64,000 nt of DNA from Stenotrophomonas sp. MMGLT7. Its GTDB lineage: Bacteria > Pseudomonadota > Gammaproteobacteria > Xanthomonadales > Xanthomonadaceae. The position numbers and the translations under genes are program-made. A model generated the notes under the pieces. The model was not told where the DNA came from. It searched no databases and worked only from the letters and a program-made list of their open reading frames with translations. Location of the stretch: assembly GCF_021168555.1 (NCBI RefSeq), contig NZ_JAJOZS010000001.1:543161-607160 (forward strand). The letters are read 5' to 3'. Positions 46,495 through 55,383 of this stretch are shown here, in pieces (the stretch's first letter is position 1; the number at the start of each line of letters is the position of its first letter).

Positions 46495-46855
46495 AGCCAC
46501 CGCCCCCAGGACTGGCGGGTCGGGGCATCAGATCGGCAGGGAGCGAACCCGGCACCGGCATCGTCATGCTCGCCCTGGCTGCTCCGGGAATCCGTGATTG
46601 CCCGGCATCCAGGCAGGGATCCTCCATGCGCCTTGCGATCCAGCCGCCACCTCTTTGCCCAGGGGCTTAGGTGTTCGTCGATTTCGCCGTGCAGAAGCGG
46701 TTCCCGCGGTGATCGCGGCGGCGGCCCGATGTGCGCGAACGAGTGGCGTCGTGCGAAGGCCGGGAAGCGGCAGGCGTAGCGGGTATGCGTTCGCCTGCCA
46801 CGGCACCGTGGCATGTCGCCGACGGCCGAGCGGGCCTGCCGGCAATGCGTGCACC
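46495..46855. other. Intergenic region, no gene seen
   Basis: 361 bases between the rightward hydrolase and the leftward tetR. Frames here are Arg/Ala/Pro-rich with no motif, and no operator or terminator is obvious. Confidence 0.45.
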
Positions 46856-47437
46856 CTAGCCCGTGCCGGGAGCAGCGCTGCCGATGACCTGCCGAAGCAG
46901 CCGATTCACCGCAGCGGCAGGAACGGCTTCGTCTTCCAGCAATGCCTTGGCGCATATCCCATCGGCAACCGCCACCACCGCCTGGATCGTCAAGGGATCG
47001 GACGTGTGCCTGCCGGCGGCACGGGCGACCAGCGTACGCCAGTGCTGGGCGATCGGCCGCAAGGCCGGCCGCCGCGCGGCCTGCAGGGTCAACTCGCGCT
47101 CGGCCAGGGCCCGCTGCCGGCCGCAGCCGCTGGCCTCGGCGATCATTTCGGCGATGCCGTCGATCTCGTCGCGGCCGCTGGCGACCAGCGCTTCCAGCTG
47201 CTCGGCATACGCCTGTGCGGCGGCGGTCAGCGCGGCCAGCAGCAGGTCGTCGAGGGTGGCGAAGTAGTAGATCGCCGAACTGGCGGAAACGCCGGCCTGC
47301 TTGGCGACGCTGCGATGCGTCACCCCGGCGACGCCATCGCGTTCGACCACCGCCAGCGTCGCCGCGATCAGCTTCCGGCGCCGCGCTTCGCCCCTGAGCC
47401 GGCGCCCGTCGTCCAGGGGGATGGGCGTGGGATTCAA
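46856..47437 (-). CDS. TetR-family regulator
   Basis: 193 residues starting at a TTG (47437) that overlaps the stop of the SMR gene (TTGA). GRRLRGEARRRKLIAATLAVVERDGVAGVTHRSVAKQAGVSASSAIYYFATLDDLLLAAL is the TetR helix-turn-helix. The effector domain follows with no informative motif. Coupling to the SMR efflux gene and the palindrome upstream of that gene point to control of it. GGGGGCAGG precedes the TTG. Confidence 0.87.
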   Translation of the reverse strand: MNPTPIPLDDGRRLRGEARRRKLIAATLAVVERDGVAGVTHRSVAKQAGVSASSAIYYFATLDDLLLAALTAAAQAYAEQLEALVASGRDEIDGIAEMIAEASGCGRQRALAERELTLQAARRPALRPIAQHWRTLVARAAGRHTSDPLTIQAVVAVADGICAKALLEDEAVPAAAVNRLLRQVIGSAAPGTG

Positions 47438-47757
47438 TGCCTGCCCCCGAGTTCGAGCGCGACGACGCCGCCGATGACCAGCACGATGCCGAGCGACTGG
47501 ATCCAGCTGAGCTTGTCGCCGAGGAATACCGCGCCGATGATCGCCACGCAGGCCACCCCGAGCGCGGCCCATATCGCATAGGCCACGCCGATCGCCATGC
47601 CGCGGTTCAGCACCAGCGAAAGCAGGTAGTAGGCACCGACGACACCCGCCACCGCCACCACCGTCGGCAATGGCCTGGTGAAGCCGTCGGAAAAGCGCGT
47701 GGCCAGCGCACCCACGATTTCCGAGGCGATGGCAGCGGCAAGGAGAAGATAGGTCAT
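47434..47757 (-). CDS. Small multidrug resistance (SMR/EmrE-type) transporter
   Basis: 107 residues with four helices. MTYLLLAAAIASEIVGALATRFSDGFTRPLPTVVAVAGVVGAYYLLSLVLNRGMAIGVAYAIWAALGVACVAIIGAVFLGDKLSWIQSLGIVLVIGGVVAL has the essential membrane-buried Glu of SEIVG and the family-typical YAIWAxxG and GDKL segments. The frame extends upstream but the ATG at 47757 follows GGGAGG and starts the first helix. SMR proteins dimerise and export cationic drugs or guanidinium-type compounds. It is followed directly by tetR. Confidence 0.92.
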   Translation of the reverse strand: MTYLLLAAAIASEIVGALATRFSDGFTRPLPTVVAVAGVVGAYYLLSLVLNRGMAIGVAYAIWAALGVACVAIIGAVFLGDKLSWIQSLGIVLVIGGVVALELGGRH

Positions 47758-47773
47758 TGGCCCTCCCTTAAAT

Positions 47774-47789
47774 TTGAACTTATGTTCAA
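47774..47789. promoter_or_regulatory. Perfect TetR-type operator upstream of the SMR gene
   Basis: TTGAACTTATGTTCAA is a 16-base inverted repeat with TTGAAC arms around TTAT, 17 bases before the SMR ATG. Its position suits repression by the co-transcribed TetR. Confidence 0.75.
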
Positions 47790-48006
47790 CAAAGGTAGCC
47801 TGAAACTCGTGCACTGTCATCCGGGCAGGTACCGCGCGTAGTCACGGCCGCCTGCCGCCACCGGCTCTCCGTTGCTCCATGCCGGCCTGGTCCGTCTCCG
47901 TATCGCAGGCACGGGCGCTCGGGCGCGGATGGCCATCGCCGGAACCGGACCTGCGCGAACCCACGCCGCATCGCTGCGACCACATCCGGTCAATTCGTGG
48001 CGCGAT

Positions 48007-49113
48007 TCATGGTGCGGCCGCGCGCTCCGGCCACTGCTGGCGTTCGTAGTCCGCCCACGCGGCCGCGCAGTCCGGCGCCCCCGGCGCACGCGGCAGGTGG
48101 GCCTGGCCGGCCAGGAAGCGGCAGGTGGAGGCGAACACCTGCGGCACCGCCTTGGAGCGCTGCGGCGAGGCGATCACGTGATTGTCGGCCTGCGGGAAGT
48201 CCACCATCTCGCGCTGCGCCGCCGGCGTGCCCAGCTGCGCGAACATCGCCCGCATCGCCGCCACCGACACGGTCGCGTCCTGGTGCTGCTCGTCGCGGTA
48301 GTAGTAGCCGAGAAACACCGGCATCCGCACCCGCGCGAACATCGCCGGCAGCATGCCACCGCGGCTGAGCGCGGCCAGCGCGCGATAGCCGTCGATGTGG
48401 ATGGCATCGGCCCAGTAGGCGCTGACGGGCCGGTGCCGCAGCACCGGATCGCCGCGGTTCCGGCTCCACAGCAGCAGTTGCGCGCCCCACGGCCACAGCA
48501 GCGGCTGCAACTGGTCGTCGCGCTCGCGCACCAGCGGCGACCACAGCACCAGCGACTGCACCTGGCGCGGATGCGCGGCGGCGGTCTGCAGCGCCAGCGC
48601 GCCGCCCATCGAGGTGCCGACCAGCACCACCCGGCGCCCGAGCACCTGGCCCACCGCCAGTGCCTCGGCCGCGGCATCGAGCAGGCGCTGGGCGTCGATG
48701 CCGCGCAGCGCCTGTTCGGATTTCAGCCCATGCCCGGGCAGCCGCGGCAGGTAGAGGTTGCAGCCGAAGGTGCGCGCCAGCCGTTCGTGGGTCGGCGCGC
48801 CCTCGCCCTGGCTGGCGCTGAAGCCATGCAGGTAGACGATCGCGCAATCGCTGCGCGCCGGATGCGCCGGGTCGGCCCAGACGATGCGTGCGCGGGTATC
48901 GGCGCGCAGGTTGGGCGTGGCCGCCTCGCGCGCGTCGATCCAGGCCTGCAGCGCGCGCGGGTCCTGCGGTACCTGCGGCAGCGGCGACTCCGCCAGACGC
49001 GGCACCACCCGCGGCCCCAGCGCCAGCGCGGCCGCCAGGAGCAGCAGCAGCGCCAGCAAGGCGTACGCGAGCCGACGCCAGCGGCGCGGCGACTTTCCCG
49101 CGGCGATGCCCAT
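48007..49113 (-). CDS. Membrane-anchored alpha/beta hydrolase
   Basis: 368 residues. After a positively charged start (KSPRRWRR) comes one transmembrane or signal-anchor segment (LAYALLALLLLLAAALALG), so the catalytic part is periplasmic. AIVYLHGFSASQGEGAPTHERLARTFGCNLYLPRLPGHG is the serine-hydrolase opening, with nucleophile elbow GTSMGGALAL. A late VDFPQADNHVI supplies the His. It follows a TonB receptor by 3 bases; this pairing suggests hydrolysis of the imported ligand. The ligand is unknown. Confidence 0.82.
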   Translation of the reverse strand: MGIAAGKSPRRWRRLAYALLALLLLLAAALALGPRVVPRLAESPLPQVPQDPRALQAWIDAREAATPNLRADTRARIVWADPAHPARSDCAIVYLHGFSASQGEGAPTHERLARTFGCNLYLPRLPGHGLKSEQALRGIDAQRLLDAAAEALAVGQVLGRRVVLVGTSMGGALALQTAAAHPRQVQSLVLWSPLVRERDDQLQPLLWPWGAQLLLWSRNRGDPVLRHRPVSAYWADAIHIDGYRALAALSRGGMLPAMFARVRMPVFLGYYYRDEQHQDATVSVAAMRAMFAQLGTPAAQREMVDFPQADNHVIASPQRSKAVPQVFASTCRFLAGQAHLPRAPGAPDCAAAWADYERQQWPERAAAP

Positions 49114-49116
49114 GCC

Positions 49117-51468
49117 TCAGAACCGGCCCGACACGCTGACCCCGAAGGTGCGCGGCGCACCGCGGATGTAGGTCGGCAGGCCGAAGTTGGCGCCGGTGTT
49201 GCCGGCGTCGATCAGGTACTTCTCGTCGGTCAGGTTGGCGCCCCACAGGCCCAGGTCCCAGCGGCCGTTGTCGAAGGTGACGCCGGTGCGCAGGTTCACC
49301 AGCCCGTAGGACTTCTGCTCCAGCCCGGCGGTGTTCTCGTCGTCGAAGAACATGCGGTCCTTCCACTGGTAGCTCGGGCGCAGGTAGAAGCTGCGGTTGC
49401 CGCCGATGTCGTGGCTGTAGAGCACCGCCAGCGAGGCGCTGTTGTCCGGGCTCATGCGCAGGCGGTTGCCGGACAGTTCCTGCGCCGCGCCGTCCTGGTC
49501 CACCGCGTTGAAGCGCGCGCGCATCCAGGTGTAGTTGAACAGCACGCCGAGGTCGGTGCTGAAGTTGTGCTGCAGCGACATCTCGAAGCCGGGCGCATGC
49601 GCGCGGCCGGCGTTGCGGGTGAGGTACTGCCCGTCCACGTAGGCGTTGGACTGGAAGTTCTTGTAGTCGTAGTAGAACGCCGACAGGTCGTACAGGAACC
49701 GGCCCTGCGCCAGTTCGCCCTTGAAGCCGATCTCGCCGCTGGTCAGGATCTCGGCCGGCAGCTCGGTGGTGGCGTCGGGCTGCACCTGGATCACGTTCGG
49801 CTTGCGCCCGCGCGAGACGCTGGCGTACAGGTTGCCGGCATCGCCCAGGCGGTAGTTGGCGACCAGGCGCCCGGTCACGCCCCAGAAGCTGCCCGAGCTG
49901 CTGAGGACCTGGCCGTTGGTGGTGGCGAACAGGTTGTTCGGCGTCACCGGCACGCCGCCGCTGGTCAGCCCGAGCAGGCCCAGGGTGCCGACGCCGTCGG
50001 CATCGAAGGTGCGGTAGCCGGAGCGGATGTCCTCGTGCGAGACGCGCACGCCGCCGGTCAGCTGCAGGCGATCGGTCACGTCGAAGCTGAGGTCACCGAA
50101 GGCCTCCACCGCGTGGGTGGTGGCGTAGTTGGCGTAGCCCTCGGTGATGTCGTTGTTGAACGGGACGTAGGCGCCGCCGGCCAGCAGGTAGTAGATCGGG
50201 TTGAAGTTGGCGGCCACCAGCCCGTCGACGTAGGGCTGGTAGGCGGCATATGCCGGATACGATTGCAGCAGCATCGGCCAGACCACGCTGGAGAACAGCG
50301 CGGCCTCGTCGGTCTGCAGGTCCACGCGCTGCTCGCCCTTCTCGTAGAAGAAGTTGGCTCCGGCGAAGCCGCGCACGCGGCCGCCGCCGTCGTAGTTGAA
50401 GCGGAATTCCTGGCTGAACTGCTTGCTCTTGACGTACTCGGCCATCTCCAGGATGTCGCGGTTGCTGCCGTCGGCGTCGAACTCCTCGCGCGAGTTGAAG
50501 CGGCGCAGGCCGGTGGTGCTGTCGAGCTGCCAGTTCTCGCCCAGGCGGAAGTTGCCGAGCACGGTCAGGCCGTAGATGGTGCGGTCCAGGCCCAGCGCAT
50601 TGCCGCGGTTGAGGTCGGAATCGCCGTAGACGTCGGTCGAGCCGTTGCGGTTGGCGATCGCGGTGCCGTGGAAGTCGGTGCCCGGCGGGGTGTCGTGCTG
50701 CCAGTTGAAGATGGCGTCGATGCCGCCGTCCTCCAGGTCGAAGTGCAGGCTCAGCCGGGCCGCCTGGGTATCCTCGCCATTGAGGTCGCCGCCGCCGAGG
50801 TTCTTCACGTAGCCGTCGTGGGCGGCATCGAACACCGCGATGCGCGCCGATACCGCCTCGTTGAGCGGGGTGTTGTAGAAGGCGCTGATGCGGCGGCTGG
50901 AATGGTTGCCCAGTTCGGCGTCGAAACCGGCGGCGGTGTCGTTGCTGGCCTTGTTCTGGATCAGCGAGACCGCGCCGGCCTCGGCGCCGCGGCCGAACAG
51001 CGTGCCCTGCGGACCGCGCAGCACCTCGACGCGGTCCATGTCGAACAGCGCCACCGCCGAGCCGCGCGAGCGGCTGATGTCCACGCCGTCCTGGAAGATC
51101 GACACGCGCGAGGTCTGGGTGCTCTCGCCGCTGTCGGTGGTGATGCCGCGTACCACGTAGCCGGGATTGTTCGGGCTCTGCAGCTGCGCGTGGAAGCCGG
51201 GCACGAAGGCGCTGAGCTCGTCCATGCGGGTGATGCCGAGCTTGCGCAGCAGCTCGCCGCTGTAGGCGCTGATCGAGATCGGCACGTCGGCCACCTGCTG
51301 CTCGCGCTTCTGCGCGGTGACGGTGATGCGCTCGAGCTGGGTCGCCGGCGCCTCGCCGGCGGGTGCCTCCTCGGCGGCCACGGCCAGCGCGGGCGGCAGC
51401 CAGGCCAGGCACAGGGCGGAGAACAGCGGCGACAGGCGCAACGGCCGGCGGATGCGGGACACGGTCAT
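49117..51468 (-). CDS. TonB-dependent receptor
   Basis: 783 residues from the ATG at 51468 with signal peptide (LSPLFSALCLAWLPPALAVAA). The TonB box region is ERITVTAQKREQQVADVPISISAYSGELLRKLGI; the plug has VRGITTDSGE and DRVEVLRGPQGTLFGRGAEAGAV. The C-terminus ends VSVSGRF with the terminal Phe. The ITVTAQKREQ...VPISISA pattern is the common xanthomonad/sphingomonad type whose ligands are often sugars, polyphenols or siderophores. An AT-rich stretch (51515-51545) precedes the start. The downstream membrane hydrolase is translationally adjacent. Confidence 0.93.
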   Translation of the reverse strand: MTVSRIRRPLRLSPLFSALCLAWLPPALAVAAEEAPAGEAPATQLERITVTAQKREQQVADVPISISAYSGELLRKLGITRMDELSAFVPGFHAQLQSPNNPGYVVRGITTDSGESTQTSRVSIFQDGVDISRSRGSAVALFDMDRVEVLRGPQGTLFGRGAEAGAVSLIQNKASNDTAAGFDAELGNHSSRRISAFYNTPLNEAVSARIAVFDAAHDGYVKNLGGGDLNGEDTQAARLSLHFDLEDGGIDAIFNWQHDTPPGTDFHGTAIANRNGSTDVYGDSDLNRGNALGLDRTIYGLTVLGNFRLGENWQLDSTTGLRRFNSREEFDADGSNRDILEMAEYVKSKQFSQEFRFNYDGGGRVRGFAGANFFYEKGEQRVDLQTDEAALFSSVVWPMLLQSYPAYAAYQPYVDGLVAANFNPIYYLLAGGAYVPFNNDITEGYANYATTHAVEAFGDLSFDVTDRLQLTGGVRVSHEDIRSGYRTFDADGVGTLGLLGLTSGGVPVTPNNLFATTNGQVLSSSGSFWGVTGRLVANYRLGDAGNLYASVSRGRKPNVIQVQPDATTELPAEILTSGEIGFKGELAQGRFLYDLSAFYYDYKNFQSNAYVDGQYLTRNAGRAHAPGFEMSLQHNFSTDLGVLFNYTWMRARFNAVDQDGAAQELSGNRLRMSPDNSASLAVLYSHDIGGNRSFYLRPSYQWKDRMFFDDENTAGLEQKSYGLVNLRTGVTFDNGRWDLGLWGANLTDEKYLIDAGNTGANFGLPTYIRGAPRTFGVSVSGRF

Positions 51469-51569
51469 GGGGGAGACTGCAGCGACGAGGCGACTTGCCA
51501 CGCATTCAGTCTGTGCCGGTTTTATTTCACTTTCGTTTAACTTCGTCGCGTCGATCGCCCACCCCGTGG

Positions 51570-51639
51570 CCGTAGGGCCGAGCTTGCTCGGCTGGGGCTC
51601 TACCGTGGAAGGCCCAGCCGAGCGAGCTAGGCTCTACGG
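51570..51639. repeat. GTAG-type palindromic repeat, second family
   Basis: CCGTAGGGCCGAGCTTGCTC, then GGCTGGG, faces CCCAGCCGAGCGAGCTAGGC with CTACGG at the end. The GTAG...CTAC termini and the GCCGAGC stem resemble the GTAG elements known in Stenotrophomonas. It lies between the TonB receptor and the fruR end. Confidence 0.82.
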
Positions 51640-51740
51640 CGGGGCGCCACCCCACTCCGGATTGCGGACCTGCCCTCCTCGCAAGGCTTTCCGCGTCGCG
51701 GCCGCAACGCGGCGCCGCATCGGGCCCACCAGCAGCAGGC

Positions 51741-52739
51741 TCACCCCGGATCGGCACGCCCCACCGCAGTGGACCCGCGCACGATGCAGCGCCCGCGCAT
51801 CACCACCTTGCGCACCGGCTGCTGCGGCGAGCGCAGCCGCGCCAGCAGCAGTTCCATCGCCTCGCGGCCCATGTCCTCCACCGGCTGCTCGATCACGGTG
51901 ATGCCCGGCTCCACCAGCTCGGTCCAGCGCTCGTTGTCGAAGCCGGCCAGCGCCAGGTCCTGCGGGATGCGCAGGCCGGCCGCTCGCACCGCCTGCAATG
52001 CGCCTGCCAGCAGCAGGCTGTTGCTGGCGACCAGCGCCTGCGGCCGCGACGGCCCCGCCAGCCAGGCGGCGACGGCCTCGGCGGCGGCCTCGGCACCGGG
52101 CGCGACCTCGCGGTAGTCCGGCGCCAGCCCGGCCGCCTGCATCGCCTGCAGGTAGCCGTCGCGGCGTTCCAGCGCGGTGCTGCTGGTGTTGCCGAACAGT
52201 CCGCCGATGCGCACCAGCCCCTGTGCGGCGAGGCCGGCGACCAGTTCGGCGGCGGCGGCGGCGTTGTCCAGCACCACGCTGTCGTAGCGGCCGCCGGCGC
52301 CGGCGCGGTCGAGCAGCACCATCGGGAATTCCAGCTGCAGCTGTTCCAGCCGCGCCTGGGTGGCGCGGGTCGGCGCCAGGATCACCCCGCTGATGCGCTC
52401 CTCGTGCATCAGCTGCAGGTACAGCGCCTCGCGCTGCGGGTCCTCGTCGGTATTGCACAGCACCAGCCGCAGGTCGTGGCGGTAGGCGGCCTCTTCCACC
52501 GCGCCGATCGCGGCGGTGAAGAACGGGTTGCGGATGTCGGCCACGATCATGCCGACCAGCCCCGAATCGCGCGAGCGCAGCCGCCGCGCCATCAGGTTGG
52601 GGCGGTAGCCGGTCTGCCGCACCGCCGCCTCCACCCGCGCGCGCACGTCCGCGCTGACCGGGCCGCCGCCGAGCGCGCGCGACACGGTGGACTTGGAGAC
52701 GCCAGCGACTCGCGCCACGTCGTTGATGCTGATGCTCAC
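51741..52739 (-). CDS. fruR: LacI-family fructose repressor
   Basis: 332 residues from a GTG (52739), giving SISINDVARVAGVSKSTVSRALGGGPVSADVRARVEAAVRQTGYRPNLMARRLRSR, the LacI DNA-binding domain. The effector domain runs DSGLVGMIVADIRNPFFTAAIGAVEEAAYRHDLRLVLCNTDEDP to the C-terminus. It faces the fru operon divergently with GGGAACGTT palindromes between, so it is assigned as the fructose/fructose-1-phosphate-responsive repressor; the effector is inferred. Confidence 0.88.
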   Translation of the reverse strand: MSISINDVARVAGVSKSTVSRALGGGPVSADVRARVEAAVRQTGYRPNLMARRLRSRDSGLVGMIVADIRNPFFTAAIGAVEEAAYRHDLRLVLCNTDEDPQREALYLQLMHEERISGVILAPTRATQARLEQLQLEFPMVLLDRAGAGGRYDSVVLDNAAAAAELVAGLAAQGLVRIGGLFGNTSSTALERRDGYLQAMQAAGLAPDYREVAPGAEAAAEAVAAWLAGPSRPQALVASNSLLLAGALQAVRAAGLRIPQDLALAGFDNERWTELVEPGITVIEQPVEDMGREAMELLLARLRSPQQPVRKVVMRGRCIVRGSTAVGRADPG

Positions 52740-52740
52740 T

Positions 52741-52752
52741 GAAAACGTTCCC
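52741..52752. promoter_or_regulatory. FruR-like half-palindrome next to fruR
   Basis: GAAAACGTTCCC overlaps the immediate upstream edge of fruR. It is an imperfect version of the site at 52820-52833, allowing autoregulation. Confidence 0.55.
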
Positions 52753-52819
52753 GCATGGACAGGCGCATCGTACAGCTGCTTCCTCCGGCAGCCGTTGTGC
52801 GCTGCACATTGACGTTGAT

Positions 52820-52833
52820 TGGGAACGTTCCCA
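52820..52833. promoter_or_regulatory. FruR-type operator before fruB
   Basis: TGGGAACGTTCCCA is a perfect 14-base palindrome, 37 bases before the fruB TTG start. LacI regulators recognise such AACGTT-centred palindromes. TTGACG at 52809-52814 may be the -35 element. Confidence 0.75.
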
Positions 52834-52869
52834 GACTTCACCCACACCTCGATCCCGGCGGAGCCTCCC

Positions 52870-55383
52870 TTGTCGCAATCCTCCCCTCCCCTGGCCGCAC
52901 AGGCCCTCGCCCGCACCGACGTGCGGGTGCGCGACAAGTCCGACGCCATCGCCCAGGCCGCACAGCTGCTGGAAGCGGCCGGCTGCGTCGGCCCCGGCTA
53001 CGCGGCCAGCATGGAAGGCCGCGAGACTCTGGCCGACACCTTCCTCGGCCACGGCGTGGCGATCCCGCACGGCCGCGCCGAGGACCGCGACCTGGTCCGC
53101 CACGACGGCATCGCCGTGCTGCAGGTGCGCGACGGCCTGGAGTGGAACCCGGGGCAGACCACCCGCCTGGTGGTGGCGATCGCCGCGCAGTCGGACACCC
53201 ACATCGCGCTGCTGCGCCGGCTGACCCGGCTGATCCAGGACCCGCAGCGGCTGCAGGCGCTGTTCGCCACCGACCAGGCGCAGGACATCGTCGATGCGCT
53301 GACCGCCGACGAGGCCGCCGCGGCACCGGCGGCGCCGGCCACCGACCTGGCCGAGCGCACCGAATGGACCGTGGCCTACCCCAACGGCCTGCATGCGCGC
53401 CCGGCCACGCGCTGGGCCGAGACCGCGCGCGGCTTCGCCGCCCGGGTGCAGGTGCGGGCCGGCGACGAGGTGGCCGACGCCAAGCAGCTGGTGGCGCTGC
53501 TGCAGCTGGGCCTGCGCGCCGGCGATGCGGTGACGATCTCGGCCGAGGGGGTGGACGCCGCCGCCGCGGTGGCGCGGCTGCGCGCCGTGGCCGAGGGCCT
53601 GGTCGCGCAGGAACGCGCCGACGCCGAGCGCGCCGCGCGCAAGGCCGCCCAGGTCCCGGCCAGCGGCTGGCAGCCGCCCGCGGCCAGGCCGGCGCTGGCC
53701 GGCATCGGTGCCAGCCCGGGCCTGGCCATCGCCCCGGTGCACCAGCTGGCGGCGGCGCCGGCCGAGGTGCCCGACCGCCCGCTCGCGCTCAGCGACGGCG
53801 GCGCGCGCCTGCACCAGGCACTGCTGCGCACCCGCCAGCAGCTGGCGGCACTGCACGACGACACCCGGCGCCGGCTCGGCGAGGGCGACGCGGCTATCTT
53901 CAAGGCCCAGGCCGAGCTGCTCAACGACACCGACCTGATCACCCGCACCTGCCAGCTGATGGTCGAAGGCCACGGCGTGGCCTGGTCCTGGCACCGCGCG
54001 GTCGAGGAGACCGCCGCCGCGCTGGCGGCGCTGGGCAACCCGGTACTGGCCGGGCGCGCCGCCGACCTGCGCGACGTCGGCCGCCGGGTGCTGGCACAGC
54101 TCGACCCGGGCCTGGCCGGCGCCGGCCTCGACGGCCTGCCCGGACAGCCCTGCATCCTCGTCGCCGCCGACCTGTCGCCCTCGGACACCGCCAACCTGGA
54201 TCCGGCGCGGGTGGCCGGCCTGGCCACCGCCCAGGGCGGCCCGACCTCGCACACCGCGATCCTGTCGCGCACGCTCGGCCTGCCGGCGGTGGTCGCCGCC
54301 GGCGCCGGGCTGCTGGCGGTGGCCGACGGCACCCTGGCGATCATCGACGGAACCAACGGCCGCATCTACCTCGACCCGCCGCCGGCCGACCTGGAGGCCG
54401 CGCGCGCCTACATCGAGCAGCAGCGCCAATTGCGCGAGCGCGAGGCCGCCCAGCGCGGCCAGCCGGCGCTCACCGGCGACGGCCACCGCGTCGACATCGG
54501 CGCCAACGTCAACCTGCCCGAGCAGGTGCCGCTGGCGCTGTCGCAGGGCGGCGAAGGGGTCGGCCTGATGCGCACCGAGTTCCTGTTCCTGGAGCGCGGC
54601 AGCACCCCCAGCGAGGACGAGCAGTACCAGACCTACCTGGCGATGGCGCAGGCGCTGGACGGGCGCGCGCTGATCGTGCGCGCGCTCGACATCGGCGGCG
54701 ACAAGCAGGTCGCGCACCTGGAGCTGCCGCACGAGGACAACCCGTTCCTCGGCGTGCGCGGGGCAAGGCTGCTGTTGCGCCGCCCCGACCTGCTGGAGCC
54801 GCAGCTGCGCGCGCTGTACCGCGCGGCGAAGGACGGCGCGAGGCTGTCGATCATGTTCCCGATGATCACCTCGGTGCACGAGATCCTCGCCCTGCGCCAG
54901 GTCTGCGAGCGCCTGCGCGCCGAGCTGCAGGCCCCCGAGGTGCCGCTGGGGATCATGATCGAGGTTCCGGCCGCGGCGGTGCAGGCCGACGTACTGGCGC
55001 GCCATGCCGACTTCTTCTCCATCGGCACCAACGACCTGACCCAGTACGTGCTGGCGATCGACCGGCAGAACCCGGAGCTGGCGGCCGAGGCCGACAGCCT
55101 GCACCCGGCGGTGCTGCGGCTGATCCAGGCCACCGTGCAGGGCGCGGCCGCGCACGGGCGCTGGGTCGGCGTGTGCGGCGGCCTGGCCGGCGACCCGTTC
55201 GGCGCCGGCCTGCTGGCCGGGCTCGGCGTGGACGAGCTGTCGATGACCCCCAACGACATCCCCGCGGTCAAGGCGCGCCTGCGCGCGGCGCGCATCGCCG
55301 ACCTGCGCGCGCTCGCCGGGCGCGCCCTGCAATGCGAGAGCGCGGCCGAGGTACGGGCACTGGACTCGGGAGAGGCGGCATGA
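52870..55383 (+). CDS. fruB: Multidomain fructose PTS protein EIIA-HPr-EI
   Basis: 837 residues in three modules. Residues 1-145 are fructose EIIA, with phospho-acceptor His67 in GHGVAIPHGRAED. Residues 155-245 are an HPr domain with His175 in NGLHARPATRWAE. From about 265 it is enzyme I, with active His461 in GGPTSHTAILSR and the PEP-binding GVGLMRTEFLFLERG, IGGDKQVAHLELPHE and GVCGGLAGDPF. It passes phosphate from PEP to the FruA membrane subunit, independently of the general PTS. The TTG at 52870 is preceded by GGAG. A TTG at 52819 is rejected because it overlaps the operator. It overlaps fruK by four bases. Confidence 0.94.
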   Translation: MSQSSPPLAAQALARTDVRVRDKSDAIAQAAQLLEAAGCVGPGYAASMEGRETLADTFLGHGVAIPHGRAEDRDLVRHDGIAVLQVRDGLEWNPGQTTRLVVAIAAQSDTHIALLRRLTRLIQDPQRLQALFATDQAQDIVDALTADEAAAAPAAPATDLAERTEWTVAYPNGLHARPATRWAETARGFAARVQVRAGDEVADAKQLVALLQLGLRAGDAVTISAEGVDAAAAVARLRAVAEGLVAQERADAERAARKAAQVPASGWQPPAARPALAGIGASPGLAIAPVHQLAAAPAEVPDRPLALSDGGARLHQALLRTRQQLAALHDDTRRRLGEGDAAIFKAQAELLNDTDLITRTCQLMVEGHGVAWSWHRAVEETAAALAALGNPVLAGRAADLRDVGRRVLAQLDPGLAGAGLDGLPGQPCILVAADLSPSDTANLDPARVAGLATAQGGPTSHTAILSRTLGLPAVVAAGAGLLAVADGTLAIIDGTNGRIYLDPPPADLEAARAYIEQQRQLREREAAQRGQPALTGDGHRVDIGANVNLPEQVPLALSQGGEGVGLMRTEFLFLERGSTPSEDEQYQTYLAMAQALDGRALIVRALDIGGDKQVAHLELPHEDNPFLGVRGARLLLRRPDLLEPQLRALYRAAKDGARLSIMFPMITSVHEILALRQVCERLRAELQAPEVPLGIMIEVPAAAVQADVLARHADFFSIGTNDLTQYVLAIDRQNPELAAEADSLHPAVLRLIQATVQGAAAHGRWVGVCGGLAGDPFGAGLLAGLGVDELSMTPNDIPAVKARLRAARIADLRALAGRALQCESAAEVRALDSGEAA

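Noticed and set aside
47872..51540. Very long open frame of over 1,200 codons on the plus strand
   Set aside because: It lies opposite the hydrolase and TonB receptor genes, which have clear family motifs. The translation is His/Arg/Val-rich without motifs, as is usual for antisense frames in GC-rich DNA. The same applies to the long frames opposite cydAB (1027-3717), the M20/MFS/TonB genes (7339-11424) and fruR/fruB (51634-55332).
52819..52869. Upstream TTG start for fruB
   Set aside because: It falls on the FruR-like palindrome and no ribosome binding site is placed for it, whereas GGAG precedes the TTG at 52870.
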